Shown here: in pieces, positions 41,984 through 49,160 of the stretch
Numbering within the stretch: position 1 is the first letter of the stretch
Layout: each line of letters begins with the position of its first letter
From: an uncultured Oscillospiraceae bacterium
GTDB lineage: Bacteria > Bacillota > Clostridia > Oscillospirales > Ruminococcaceae
Reading direction: 5' to 3'
NCBI GenBank assembly: GCA_910583935.1
Contig: CAJTZM010000011.1
Location: 16,647-80,646 of the forward strand
DNA: 64,000 bases
Made by a program: the position numbers and the translations under genes
The notes under the pieces: model-generated
Databases searched by the model: none
Told to the model about the DNA's origin: nothing
The model's input: the letters and a program-made list of their open reading frames with translations, nothing else

Positions 41984-43189
41984 ATGGGAAAATATGATTT
42001 TAATAAGGTGTGGGAGCGCGTTGGCCGCAACGCCATTAAATGGGATGCAAATCCCTTAGCGCCGCGCGAGATGGATCCCAAATTCACCCCGCTGCCCATG
42101 TGGATTGCAGATATGGATTTTGCCACCGCCCCTTCGGTTGTAGGCGCTATGCAGGAGCGGCTCAATCATCCGCTGTTCGGCTACTACGGCGATCCGGACC
42201 GCTACTACAACGCCATTTTTAAATGGCAGAGAGAACGCTTTGGCGTGACCGGCCTGACCAAAGAAAACATTGGCTATGAAAACGGTGTACTGGGCGGCGT
42301 TGCGGCTGTGCTGCATACCTTTACCAAGCCTGGCGACCCGATCCTGGTCCACTCCCCCACCTATGTGGGCTTTACCGGCGTTCTCAAAAACAACGAGATG
42401 GACATCGTTTCCTCCCCGCTCAAGCAGGATGAAAATGGCGTTTACCGCATGGATTTTGCGGATATGGAGAAAAAGATTGTAGAAAAGGGCATCCGTGTCG
42501 CGATTTTCTGCAATCCCCATAACCCCACCGGCCGCGTCTGGACCAAGGAGGAGATCAGCGACTATATTGATCTGATGGGCAAGCACGGCGTCACCGTCAT
42601 TTCCGACGAGATCTGGGCCGACTTTATGATCGGCGAGGGCAAAAAGCATATCCCCACCCAGTCCGTATCTGATTTGGCGAAACGGATCACCTGCGCGTTT
42701 TACGCGCCCTCCAAAACCTTCAATCTGGCGGGTTTGGTCGGCTCTTACCACGTGATCTACCGCCAGGATCTGCGGGAACAGATTCTGCATACGGAATCTC
42801 TGTCCCACTACAACAGCCACAACATCATGTCCACCTACGCGCTCATTGGCGGCTACGAGGACGGCGCCGAATGGGTCGATGAGTTGTGTGCCCATATCCG
42901 CGGCAATATGCAATACTGTGCGGATTATTGTGTGCGTCATTTCCATGGCGTAAAATTCACAGTCAACGAAGGCTGCTATGTGGCCCTGATGGACTGCGGC
43001 GAGTGGCTCAAGGAAACCGGCAAGACCATGGACGATATGCTGGATGACATGGCGCGTTGCGGCGTATTGGTCAGCGACGGACGCGCTTTCCACGCCGACA
43101 CCCATGTGCGCATCAACTTCGCCTGCCCTCGTCAGACCGTCGAGCAGATGATGGATCGTCTGGACAAATACGTTTTTAATAAAAAATAA
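41984..43189 (+). CDS. PLP-dependent C-S lyase / aminotransferase (MalY/PatB family)
   Basis: A 401-residue fold-type I PLP enzyme, most likely a cystathionine beta-lyase making homocysteine, pyruvate and ammonia. Conserved: PMWIADMDFATAPSV, the cofactor loop ENGVLGGVAAVLHTF, NPHNPTGRVW (177-186), SDEIWADF and the lysine in FYAPSKTFNLAGL (Lys244). ATG 41984 lies about 13 bases after AGAAAGG. The frame remains open upstream to 41825, but that stretch is the hairpin leader. Without neighbours of Met/Cys metabolism, specificity between PatB-like lyase and MalY is open. Confidence 0.9.
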   Translation: MGKYDFNKVWERVGRNAIKWDANPLAPREMDPKFTPLPMWIADMDFATAPSVVGAMQERLNHPLFGYYGDPDRYYNAIFKWQRERFGVTGLTKENIGYENGVLGGVAAVLHTFTKPGDPILVHSPTYVGFTGVLKNNEMDIVSSPLKQDENGVYRMDFADMEKKIVEKGIRVAIFCNPHNPTGRVWTKEEISDYIDLMGKHGVTVISDEIWADFMIGEGKKHIPTQSVSDLAKRITCAFYAPSKTFNLAGLVGSYHVIYRQDLREQILHTESLSHYNSHNIMSTYALIGGYEDGAEWVDELCAHIRGNMQYCADYCVRHFHGVKFTVNEGCYVALMDCGEWLKETGKTMDDMLDDMARCGVLVSDGRAFHADTHVRINFACPRQTVEQMMDRLDKYVFNKK

Positions 43190-43260
43190 TCTTAGGCGGA
43201 TTTTGGAAGACTTTGCACTGGAAAGCTACGAAAGTCATCCAAAAAATGTGAATCCGTTTT

Positions 43261-43292
43261 ATATAGCCATGGGAATCCCCCATGGCTATATT
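43261..43292 (+). terminator. Hairpin after the C-S lyase gene (probable terminator)
   Basis: ATATAGCCATGGG (43261-43273) pairs with CCCATGGCTATAT (43279-43291), 13 bp. The T-run is poor. The remainder of 43190-43512 holds only the microprotein promoter. Confidence 0.55.
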
Positions 43293-43436
43293 CTCATGGC
43301 GCAGACGCTTCAAAAAAGAAGTCCACCTACAGGACGCCTGGAAAAAGATCGTTCCCCTATTCTTTTCTTAATAGCCAAAAATCCGGTTTCTTTTTGTCTA
43401 TTATGTAGAATATTCTCTGATGATCCTTTTCGAATC

Positions 43437-43465
43437 TAGACATTTTTGGGATTTCGCGTTATAAT
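43437..43465 (+). promoter_or_regulatory. Promoter of the 26-aa microprotein gene
   Basis: TAGACA (43437-43442), a 17-base spacer and TATAAT (43460-43465); expected start near 43472. Confidence 0.7.
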
Positions 43466-43512
43466 GACAAATAGTAAACCATCGTATTTTTACCATACAG
43501 GAGGTATGACAA

Positions 43513-43593
43513 ATGACCCTTTGGGAAAAAGCCTGGCCGATTCTTCTGGTTTTTGGCGTTCTTGCTTTGATTTTCGTTGCTTCCGCCCATTAG
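43513..43593 (+). CDS. 26-aa single-pass membrane microprotein
   Basis: A short ORF with CAGGAGG 7 bases before its ATG, its own promoter and its own terminator (43658-43690). It begins MTLWEKAWPILLVFGVL and ends in SAH. It is one hydrophobic helix with a short charged N-terminus. Position by position, 17 of its 26 residues are identical to the N-terminus of the next protein (MKLWEKIWPVLLVLGVL...). After the stop codon no similarity to that gene continues, so it is a duplicated membrane anchor kept as a free peptide, or a remnant. Role unknown. Confidence 0.7.
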   Translation: MTLWEKAWPILLVFGVLALIFVASAH

Positions 43594-43657
43594 CCGCTGG
43601 CAAAGGGTAACCGGTTTCTTTGTTGCTTGACGCAATGGCCGACAAGGATGCTGCAGA

Positions 43658-43693
43658 AAGAGGTCGCCGCAAAAAACGGTCGACCTCTTTTTT
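43658..43693 (+). terminator. Terminator after the microprotein
   Basis: AAAGAGGTCG (43658-43667) pairs with CGACCTCTTT (43681-43690), then TTT. It separates the microprotein from the next gene. Confidence 0.85.
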
Positions 43694-43714
43694 GTCCACA
43701 GAGGAGGAAATTTT

Positions 43715-44419
43715 ATGAAGCTTTGGGAAAAAATATGGCCTGTTTTGCTGGTGTTGGGCGTGCTGGGCGCGATTTTCGGCGTGTCCGCCTATTCGGGCAG
43801 CCATAAAACCCAGGAACAGATCCTCCATCAACAGGACGTGATCAACAACCATTCCGGGGGCGGCCTTGTTCCTATGGGCAAGCCGGTCATTTATCTGTAC
43901 CCGGAGGAAAAAACGCAGGTTGCGGTAAAGCTGGACTGCAAAGGGGAGCTGACCTTTACCTATCCGGACTATGGGGATGGCTGGCAGGTCACCGCCATGC
44001 CGGACGGCACCTTATACGACAATCGGGACGGGCGGGAATACTCCTACCTGTTCTGGGAGGGCGTCAGCCCCGGCTCGTATGACTTCTCCCATGGCTTTGT
44101 GGTCAAGGGCGAGGATACCCGGGAATTCTTGCAGGAAAAACTGGCATTTCTCGGTCTGACCCCACGGGAATACAACGAGTTTATTGTCTATTGGCTTCCG
44201 CAGATGCAGAATAACCCTTACAACCTGATCGCTTTCCAGAAAGAAGCCTACACCGAACTGGCCAAGCTGGAAATCACTCCAAGGCCGGACAGTCTTTTGC
44301 GGGTGTTTATGGCCTACCAGCCTTTGGAAGAGCCGATGGAGATTGAGCCGCAGCAGCTGGAGCCCTTTGTCCGCGAGGGGTTCGCCGTTGTGGAGTGGGG
44401 CGGTGCTTTGATAGAGTAG
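43715..44419 (+). CDS. Membrane-anchored extracytoplasmic protein of unknown function
   Basis: A 234-residue protein with an N-terminal membrane anchor (about 8-27) and an exported domain. The domain has a striking block KPVIYLYPEEKTQVAVKLDCKG, then LTFTYPDYGDGWQVTAMPDGTLYD and REYSYLFWEG, then YNEFIVYWLPQMQNNPYNLIAFQ. I recognise this block as recurring in uncharacterised Firmicute proteins but know no function. There is no lipobox and no catalytic motif I can name. The start follows AGAGGAGG. Its anchor is duplicated in the preceding microprotein. Confidence 0.8.
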   Translation: MKLWEKIWPVLLVLGVLGAIFGVSAYSGSHKTQEQILHQQDVINNHSGGGLVPMGKPVIYLYPEEKTQVAVKLDCKGELTFTYPDYGDGWQVTAMPDGTLYDNRDGREYSYLFWEGVSPGSYDFSHGFVVKGEDTREFLQEKLAFLGLTPREYNEFIVYWLPQMQNNPYNLIAFQKEAYTELAKLEITPRPDSLLRVFMAYQPLEEPMEIEPQQLEPFVREGFAVVEWGGALIE

Positions 44420-44487
44420 ACGCTGCAGCCATGGCAGATGAAATTCGTTTATTGGAAAAAATGTATCCATTTAAATCGGCAGCTTGC

Positions 44488-44520
44488 AAAAAAACCGGCG
44501 GTACAAACCGCCGGTTTTTT
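44488..44520. terminator. Bidirectional terminator
   Basis: AAAAAACCGGCGG pairs with CCGCCGGTTTTTT around a TACAAA loop (about 44488-44520). T-runs on both strands serve the convergent 43715 gene and the ABC-F gene. Confidence 0.9.
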
Positions 44521-44583
44521 TGGTTCTATGCATCGTCCCATTTTAAAATAGAGATGATTTTATCCCGCTTTGACTGGATGTCC

Positions 44584-46044
44584 TTATAAATCGATGACTC
44601 GGGTGGCAATTTTTTCCGAAAAGGCTTGGTCGTGCTCCACAAACAACAGCGTCGGCTGAAAATCCAGGATCAGCTGTTCAATCTGCATACGGGAAAACAA
44701 GTCAATGTAATTGAGCGGCTCGTCCCACAGATACAGGTGCGCCCTTTGGCACAAACTCTTTGCCAGCAGCACCTTTTTCTTTTGACCAGCGCTTAAAAAC
44801 TCCATCGGCTGATCAAACTGGGACCGGGAAAAATCCAGCTTACGCAAAATCGCTTTAAAGAGACTTTCGTCCAGCCCCTCCTGCCGGATTAAATCTCGCA
44901 GGTCCCCCTGCAAAAAGGAAGCGTCCTGTGAAACCGAAGAGAGGACGAGCCCCTTGGGAAGCAGCAGCTTCCCGCTGGACTGCAAAGGCTCCCCCTGGAT
45001 CAGCCGCAGCAACGTTGATTTGCCACATCCGTTTTTCCCCCGCAGCGCAATCCGCTCCCCTCGCCGGATGGAAAAGGTCTGGGGGCCAAAGACCTTTTTT
45101 TCCTCATAGAAAACAGAGACTTCTTCTAACCGGACCAGCAAATCAGCATGGTACAAAAGGGGATGGATCGTCAGAGAATCGGCCGTTTCCAAATTCTTCA
45201 AAAGCTTTCCCTTCTCCTCGGCGGCCTTTTCCCTTCTGGACTCCACCGCTTTGGCCCGCTTCATCATTTTGGCGGCTTTATGGCCTACATAGCCTTTATC
45301 CGCCGCGCCAGTTTTACTTTGCTCCACCCGATCCGACCAATTGGCCTTCTGCCGGGCCGACTGGTCCAGCCGGCGTATTTCTCCCTTTAAACGCTGATTC
45401 TGCTCCAGCTCCGCGCGGTCCTGCCGAAGCTTATTCTCCCACCAGGAGGTAAAATTCCCCCTTTGCAGCTGGATATCTGCCCGGTTGATGGAAAGAACAT
45501 GGTCTACGCATAAATCCAGGAAGGCCCGGTCGTGAGACGCCAAGATAAACCCCCTTTTTCCCGCTAGGTAGTTTCCCAGCAGCTGCCGTCCCACCGCGTC
45601 CAGATGGTTAGTCGGCTCGTCGATCAAAAGAAAGTGATTTTCGTTTAGAAAAAGCGCGGCCAGCAGCACCTTTGTCCGTTCTCCATAGCTCAGCGTGTCA
45701 AAAGGCCGGTAAAGGACCTGTTCATCCACCTGCAAAAGCGTCAGCTCCCGCAGCAGACGCCAATACACATATTCTCCGCACACCATATCCACGACCGACA
45801 GCGTATCTGCCGACGGGTCCGGCGGGGAGAATGGGAAGTAATCAAAATCCACGCTGGAAGCAATCTCCCCTTCATAGGGCTCCTTGCCCATCAAAAGCTT
45901 CAAAAGGGTGGTTTTCCCCCGTCCATTGCGTCCAATCAGCCCCAGCCGCCAGTTGGTATCCAACGAAAGGGACACGTCCTCGAAGATCATCGTATAGCTG
46001 CCTTCATACCCAAAATGCAGGTGACTGACAGATAGTAAACTCAA
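44584..46044 (-). CDS. ABC-F ribosomal-protection ATPase, Lsa-like
   Basis: A 486-residue twin-ATPase protein without membrane segments. ABC1: LIGRNGRGKTT, LSYGERTKVLLA, HFLLIDEPTNHLD. A charged coiled linker (RQDRAELEQNQRLKGEIRRLDQ...) follows. ABC2: LRGKNGCGKSTLL, LSAGQKKKVLLAKSL, LYLWDEPLNYIDLF. The opening MSLLSVSHLHFGYEGSY and the LWDEPLNYID variant resemble Lsa/Vga-type proteins that dislodge lincosamide, streptogramin A and pleuromutilin drugs from ribosomes. The start is TTG at 46044, 8 bases after AGGAGG. The frame upstream to 46140 runs through the attenuator and is not coding. Confidence 0.9.
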   Translation of the reverse strand: MSLLSVSHLHFGYEGSYTMIFEDVSLSLDTNWRLGLIGRNGRGKTTLLKLLMGKEPYEGEIASSVDFDYFPFSPPDPSADTLSVVDMVCGEYVYWRLLRELTLLQVDEQVLYRPFDTLSYGERTKVLLAALFLNENHFLLIDEPTNHLDAVGRQLLGNYLAGKRGFILASHDRAFLDLCVDHVLSINRADIQLQRGNFTSWWENKLRQDRAELEQNQRLKGEIRRLDQSARQKANWSDRVEQSKTGAADKGYVGHKAAKMMKRAKAVESRREKAAEEKGKLLKNLETADSLTIHPLLYHADLLVRLEEVSVFYEEKKVFGPQTFSIRRGERIALRGKNGCGKSTLLRLIQGEPLQSSGKLLLPKGLVLSSVSQDASFLQGDLRDLIRQEGLDESLFKAILRKLDFSRSQFDQPMEFLSAGQKKKVLLAKSLCQRAHLYLWDEPLNYIDLFSRMQIEQLILDFQPTLLFVEHDQAFSEKIATRVIDL

Positions 46045-46070
46045 TATACATTCCTCCTGTGACAAAGCAG

Positions 46071-46102
46071 AAAAAGAGCTGCAAGAAAGATACTTGCAGC
46101 TC
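46071..46102 (-). terminator. Attenuator terminator ahead of the ABC-F gene
   Basis: On the minus strand GAGCTGCAAG (46102-46093) pairs with CTTGCAGCTC (46085-46076), followed by TTTTT. It lies 30 bases before the ABC-F start and would block expression by default. Confidence 0.92.
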
Positions 46103-46181
46103 GGCTTAAAGCAGTATAAAGAAAAGATTTCTCCAGGCAAAAGAGCGGAGAATTTCTTTTCGTTATCGTAAAGCGCAATCT

Positions 46182-46193
46182 CTTTCTTGCAGC
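46182..46193 (-). promoter_or_regulatory. Antiterminator segment of the ABC-F leader
   Basis: Minus-strand GCTGCAAGAAAG (46193-46182) is perfectly complementary over 12 bases to CTTTCTTGCAGC in the terminator's loop and 3' arm (46089-46078). Ten of its bases are also complementary to CTTTCTTGCA inside the uORF (46258-46249). Confidence 0.85.
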
Positions 46194-46243
46194 AGGCAAC
46201 TCAAATACAGCGGCAAAACCGCCGTTTTCAGCGCCTGACGAAA

Positions 46244-46267
46244 CTATTTGCAAGAAAGCTTACGCAT
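46244..46267 (-). CDS. Seven-codon leader peptide (uORF) of the ABC-F gene
   Basis: Minus-strand ATG (46267) to TAG (46244), encoding MRKLSCK, with GGAGAGGATAGG directly upstream. The codons for KLSC contain CTTTCTTGCA, which pairs with the antiterminator segment. A drug-stalled ribosome here would cover that sequence, free the antiterminator and open the ABC-F gene. The layout matches known ribosome-mediated attenuators of antibiotic-resistance ABC-F genes. This peptide is read from sequence; its role is inference. Confidence 0.8.
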   Translation of the reverse strand: MRKLSCK

Positions 46268-46298
46268 CCTATCCTCTCCAATCCTTGTTTTCTTTTAA

Positions 46299-46327
46299 AA
46301 GATAGCATATATAACGCTTTTTGTCAA
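46299..46327 (-). promoter_or_regulatory. Promoter of the ABC-F leader
   Basis: On the minus strand TTGACA (46327-46322), a 17-base spacer and TATCTT (46304-46299), giving a leader of about 250 bases. The interval 46045-46350 contains only this regulatory region. Confidence 0.75.
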
Positions 46328-46350
46328 CCGGCTCCAGCCTGCCAAATACG

Positions 46351-47166
46351 CTACACCACCGGCACCAGAATTTTCGTGCGGTATTCCTTGGCGTCCGCTG
46401 TTGTAAAATCACCCATTACATATTCCTCAAAGCAGAATTTTCCAACCGTCATTTGCTGTTTTTCCGCATCGTGCATCACCCGGAGAAAGCTCTGGTACAG
46501 CTTTTGCGGCTCCCCTTTATGGTAGGTCACCAGGTAATGGCCCTGGGGACGGATAACCACAGCGTCCGGATGGTAGGCAGGGTCGGCGTGGACATAAATA
46601 TGCGAGGAGATGCTCAGCCACTTTCCGTCCACATACCGGACGGGGATGATCGTCCCCCAGCCGCGGTACTCGAACAGCTCCTTTTTCCGGCAAAAGCTGG
46701 AAAAAGCGGCCTTGACCTGACCAAAGGTCTCCCCATCCTCATATAAATTGCGGCTGAAGTAGCCATATTCGGTCTCGCAAAACTGTATGGAAACCGAATC
46801 GGTATCCGCTGCCAGCGCCTCTTTAATCCGCTTGCGGCAGATTTCCATGGATTGCTTGAGATCCGCCAGCCGGCGCATCTCCCGTTCCAGCTGCTCCTCT
46901 CTTTTTTGCAGGATCTCCTCCAGCTTCTGTGGAGAGCGGCTGTTTAAATAATGATCAATCTCCTTGAGCGGGAGCCCGATTTCCTTGAGCTGCGCGATGC
47001 TGGAAAAATCCGAGTACTGCCGGTTGATATAATAGCGGTATCCGTTCTCCTCTGTCACCGCCGGGGTAAATAGTCCAATATCGTCATAATGGATCAGTGT
47101 ATGCTTGGTCACGCCATTGATCTTTGCAAATTCACCGATGCTGTACCTTTTGTCCTCTTCCGGCAT
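46351..47166 (-). CDS. MerR-family regulator with a GyrI-like ligand domain
   Basis: A 271-residue regulator. Residues 8-75 are a MerR winged helix (YSIGEFAKINGVTKHTLIHYDDIGLFTPA, then NGYRYYINRQYSDFSSIAQLKEIGL). About 80-118 is the dimer coiled coil (LEEILQKREEQLEREMRRLADLK). About 125-271 resembles the GyrI/BmrR effector domain that binds hydrophobic drugs or sugar-like ligands. It has its own TTTACA-17-TATAAT promoter (47201-47229). The nearest MerR-type operator is in the promoter at 47315-47345, upstream of the divergent isomerase operon, so that is its probable target. Confidence 0.9.
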   Translation of the reverse strand: MPEEDKRYSIGEFAKINGVTKHTLIHYDDIGLFTPAVTEENGYRYYINRQYSDFSSIAQLKEIGLPLKEIDHYLNSRSPQKLEEILQKREEQLEREMRRLADLKQSMEICRKRIKEALAADTDSVSIQFCETEYGYFSRNLYEDGETFGQVKAAFSSFCRKKELFEYRGWGTIIPVRYVDGKWLSISSHIYVHADPAYHPDAVVIRPQGHYLVTYHKGEPQKLYQSFLRVMHDAEKQQMTVGKFCFEEYVMGDFTTADAKEYRTKILVPVV

Positions 47167-47200
47167 AGAGGTCTCTCCCTTCCCATGTCCTTACAAGTTT

Positions 47201-47229
47201 ATTATAAAATGGTTTTTTTAATTTGTAAA
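47201..47229 (-). promoter_or_regulatory. Promoter of the MerR gene
   Basis: On the minus strand TTTACA (47229-47224), a 17-base spacer and TATAAT (47206-47201). Confidence 0.8.
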
Positions 47230-47314
47230 GGCAAAAAAGGCGCTTATTCTTATGCTTATTCCACAAAAAACATCTAATTTTATAGGATAAATTAGAAAAC
47301 TTTATCCATTTTCC

Positions 47315-47345
47315 TTGACCATCGGGTTACCCGATACTTTATATT
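47315..47345 (+). promoter_or_regulatory. MerR-type promoter of the isomerase operon
   Basis: TTGACC (47315-47320) and TATATT (47340-47345) are 19 bases apart, the over-long spacing that MerR activators correct by untwisting DNA. The spacer holds a perfect palindrome, ATCGGGT-T-ACCCGAT (47321-47335). Confidence 0.75.
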
Positions 47346-47379
47346 AAAAAGCAGTTAAATCACAAAGGAGTGAAAAGAA

Positions 47380-48225
47380 ATGAAATCGCTTTCTATTACC
47401 CAGTTGGCGGCCATGAACATGCACTATGCGCGTTATTCGCTGGGAACCTTTCTGGATTCAGTCGCTGAATTGGGTTTTTCCCAATTTGAGCTTTGGGGCG
47501 GTGCGCCGCATTTTTATTATCCAAGCCAATGTGGAATTACCACCGACGAACTGCGCCGCCAAACGGACAGCCGGGGCCTTTCAATCGTCTGCGTCACTCC
47601 GGAGCAATGTATCTATCCGTACAATATCGCCTCCGCGCAAAAAGAGTTCCGTATCAAAAGCGTCGATTACTTTACCGGCTGGATTCGCCTGACCGCCGCC
47701 CTCGGTGTAGAAAAAATGCTCTGTGGGCCTGGTTGGGGATTGCTGGACCAGCCTGTTGAAGAGGCTTGGCGCTATGCGGTAGACTCGCTGGAGCAGATGA
47801 CCCGTCAAGCGGAAAGGTATGGGGTTACCCTCGCCTTTGAAATCCTGTTGCCCAATGAATCCAACCTGGTGAACGATTTAGAGTCTACCGTCCGCATAAT
47901 GCGGGAAATTGACTCCCCCCATTTTATGTGCTGTGTAGATACTGTCCCAGTCTGTCGGGAAGGCAAAACGCTGGAGGACTATTTCCAGGCGCTGGGGGAC
48001 CGGATCGTTCACATCCACCTCAACGACGGCACGCCTACCGGACACATGACCTGGGGCGACGGCAGCCAGCCGCTGGAGGAGCATCTGCAAACCCTCAGCC
48101 GTCATGCCTATTTCGGGGCTATAACGTTGGAGCTGGGTTCCGGGCGCTATTACCAACAGCCGCAGGTTCACCTGGAGCGAGGGCTGCGCACCCTGGAAAA
48201 AGCGTTTGGCCAAACGCTCAAATAA
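47380..48225 (+). CDS. FrlC-like sugar epimerase/isomerase, copy 1
   Basis: A 281-residue TIM barrel of the xylose-isomerase-like superfamily. FSQFELWGGAPHFYYP, VCVTPEQCIYPYNIASAQ, TLAFEILLPNESNLVND (Glu), FMCCVDTVPVCREG (Asp), RIVHIHLNDGTPTGHMTWGDG (His, Asp) and GAITLELGSGRYY (Glu) follow the layout of fructoselysine 3-epimerase FrlC (its TPE..GYPYN and ESN motifs are matched). The substrate is not certain. ATG after AAAGGAG. First gene of a three-gene operon with a close homologue and a solute-binding protein. Confidence 0.83.
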   Translation: MKSLSITQLAAMNMHYARYSLGTFLDSVAELGFSQFELWGGAPHFYYPSQCGITTDELRRQTDSRGLSIVCVTPEQCIYPYNIASAQKEFRIKSVDYFTGWIRLTAALGVEKMLCGPGWGLLDQPVEEAWRYAVDSLEQMTRQAERYGVTLAFEILLPNESNLVNDLESTVRIMREIDSPHFMCCVDTVPVCREGKTLEDYFQALGDRIVHIHLNDGTPTGHMTWGDGSQPLEEHLQTLSRHAYFGAITLELGSGRYYQQPQVHLERGLRTLEKAFGQTLK

Positions 48226-48268
48226 TCTCGAGCCGGCAGCGGCTCTGTTTGGAAAGGAGGTCCTTATT

Positions 48269-49105
48269 ATGGGACTGAAACGATCCCAGATCGCGCTGGG
48301 AAACTACGCGCATCCTCTCTACTCCTTCGACCGGTTCCTCGATTGCGCCGAATCGCTCCATATCAATAGTCTGGAGCTTTGGGGCGCTGGCCCGCATTTT
48401 TATTTTTATGATTATACCGACGAAAGGGCAAAGGAATTTTTTAAGAAAATCCAGGATCGAGGCATGAAGATCATCTGTATGACACCGGAGCAATGCATGT
48501 ATCCGATCAACATCGCCTGCGACGATCCGGTTATGCGGCAGCGAAGCATTGACTATTTCAAAAAAGGGATAGATTTCTGCCGCATCATGGACTGTCCCAT
48601 GCTGCTGGTTACGCCGGGTAAAGGCTATTTCGACCAGCCGCCGGAAGCCGCCTGGAGCAGGTGCGTGGAGGCGCTGCGGGAAATCGGCGTATACGCCGCC
48701 GGTGCAAAGGTAGGGCTGGCGGTGGAGCATTTGACCCATCTTTCTACCAATGTGGCGGTCACCGCTGCGCAATTGGCCTCGCTGGTTAAAGAAGTTGCTC
48801 TGCCAAATGTAGGCGGCATGGTAGACACCGATATGGCCGGACGGGTGGAGGAAGGAGTCGCTGACTATCTATCCGCTTTTGGGAACCGGCTGTCCCACGT
48901 TCACCTGGTCGACGGTATGCCCGGCGGGCATATGGTTCCTGGCGACGGCGTCCTGCAGCTGGAAAAACAAATGCGGCAGCTGGCTGCGTCCGGCTACCAG
49001 GGATACATTACTCCCGAGATCATGCACAGTTCTTATCAGCTGGAGCCGGAAAAGGCATTGGAACGCACGGTGCGTTGGATGGAATCGGTATTTGCCGAAG
49101 ACTGA
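48269..49105 (+). CDS. FrlC-like sugar epimerase/isomerase, copy 2
   Basis: A 278-residue paralogue of the preceding protein: SLELWGAGPHFYFY, ICMTPEQCMYPINIACDD, GLAVEHLTHLSTNVAVT (Glu), VGGMVDTDMAGRVEE (Asp), RLSHVHLVDGMPGGHMVPGDG (His, Asp) and GYITPEIMHSSY (Glu). All metal-site positions are kept in both copies, so both should be active, perhaps on epimeric substrates or as a heteromer. The start at 48269 follows GGAAAGGAGG; the frame upstream belongs to the end of copy 1. Confidence 0.83.
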   Translation: MGLKRSQIALGNYAHPLYSFDRFLDCAESLHINSLELWGAGPHFYFYDYTDERAKEFFKKIQDRGMKIICMTPEQCMYPINIACDDPVMRQRSIDYFKKGIDFCRIMDCPMLLVTPGKGYFDQPPEAAWSRCVEALREIGVYAAGAKVGLAVEHLTHLSTNVAVTAAQLASLVKEVALPNVGGMVDTDMAGRVEEGVADYLSAFGNRLSHVHLVDGMPGGHMVPGDGVLQLEKQMRQLAASGYQGYITPEIMHSSYQLEPEKALERTVRWMESVFAED

Positions 49106-49160
49106 CCGACAGATTTTTCCGTCTAAAATGAAAATTTTCGAATGAAAGGTGGTTCCTTTT

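Noticed and set aside
43190..43512. A gene in the frame 43203-43439
   Set aside because: It crosses the hairpin at 43261-43291 and the microprotein promoter, has no ribosome site and resembles no family.
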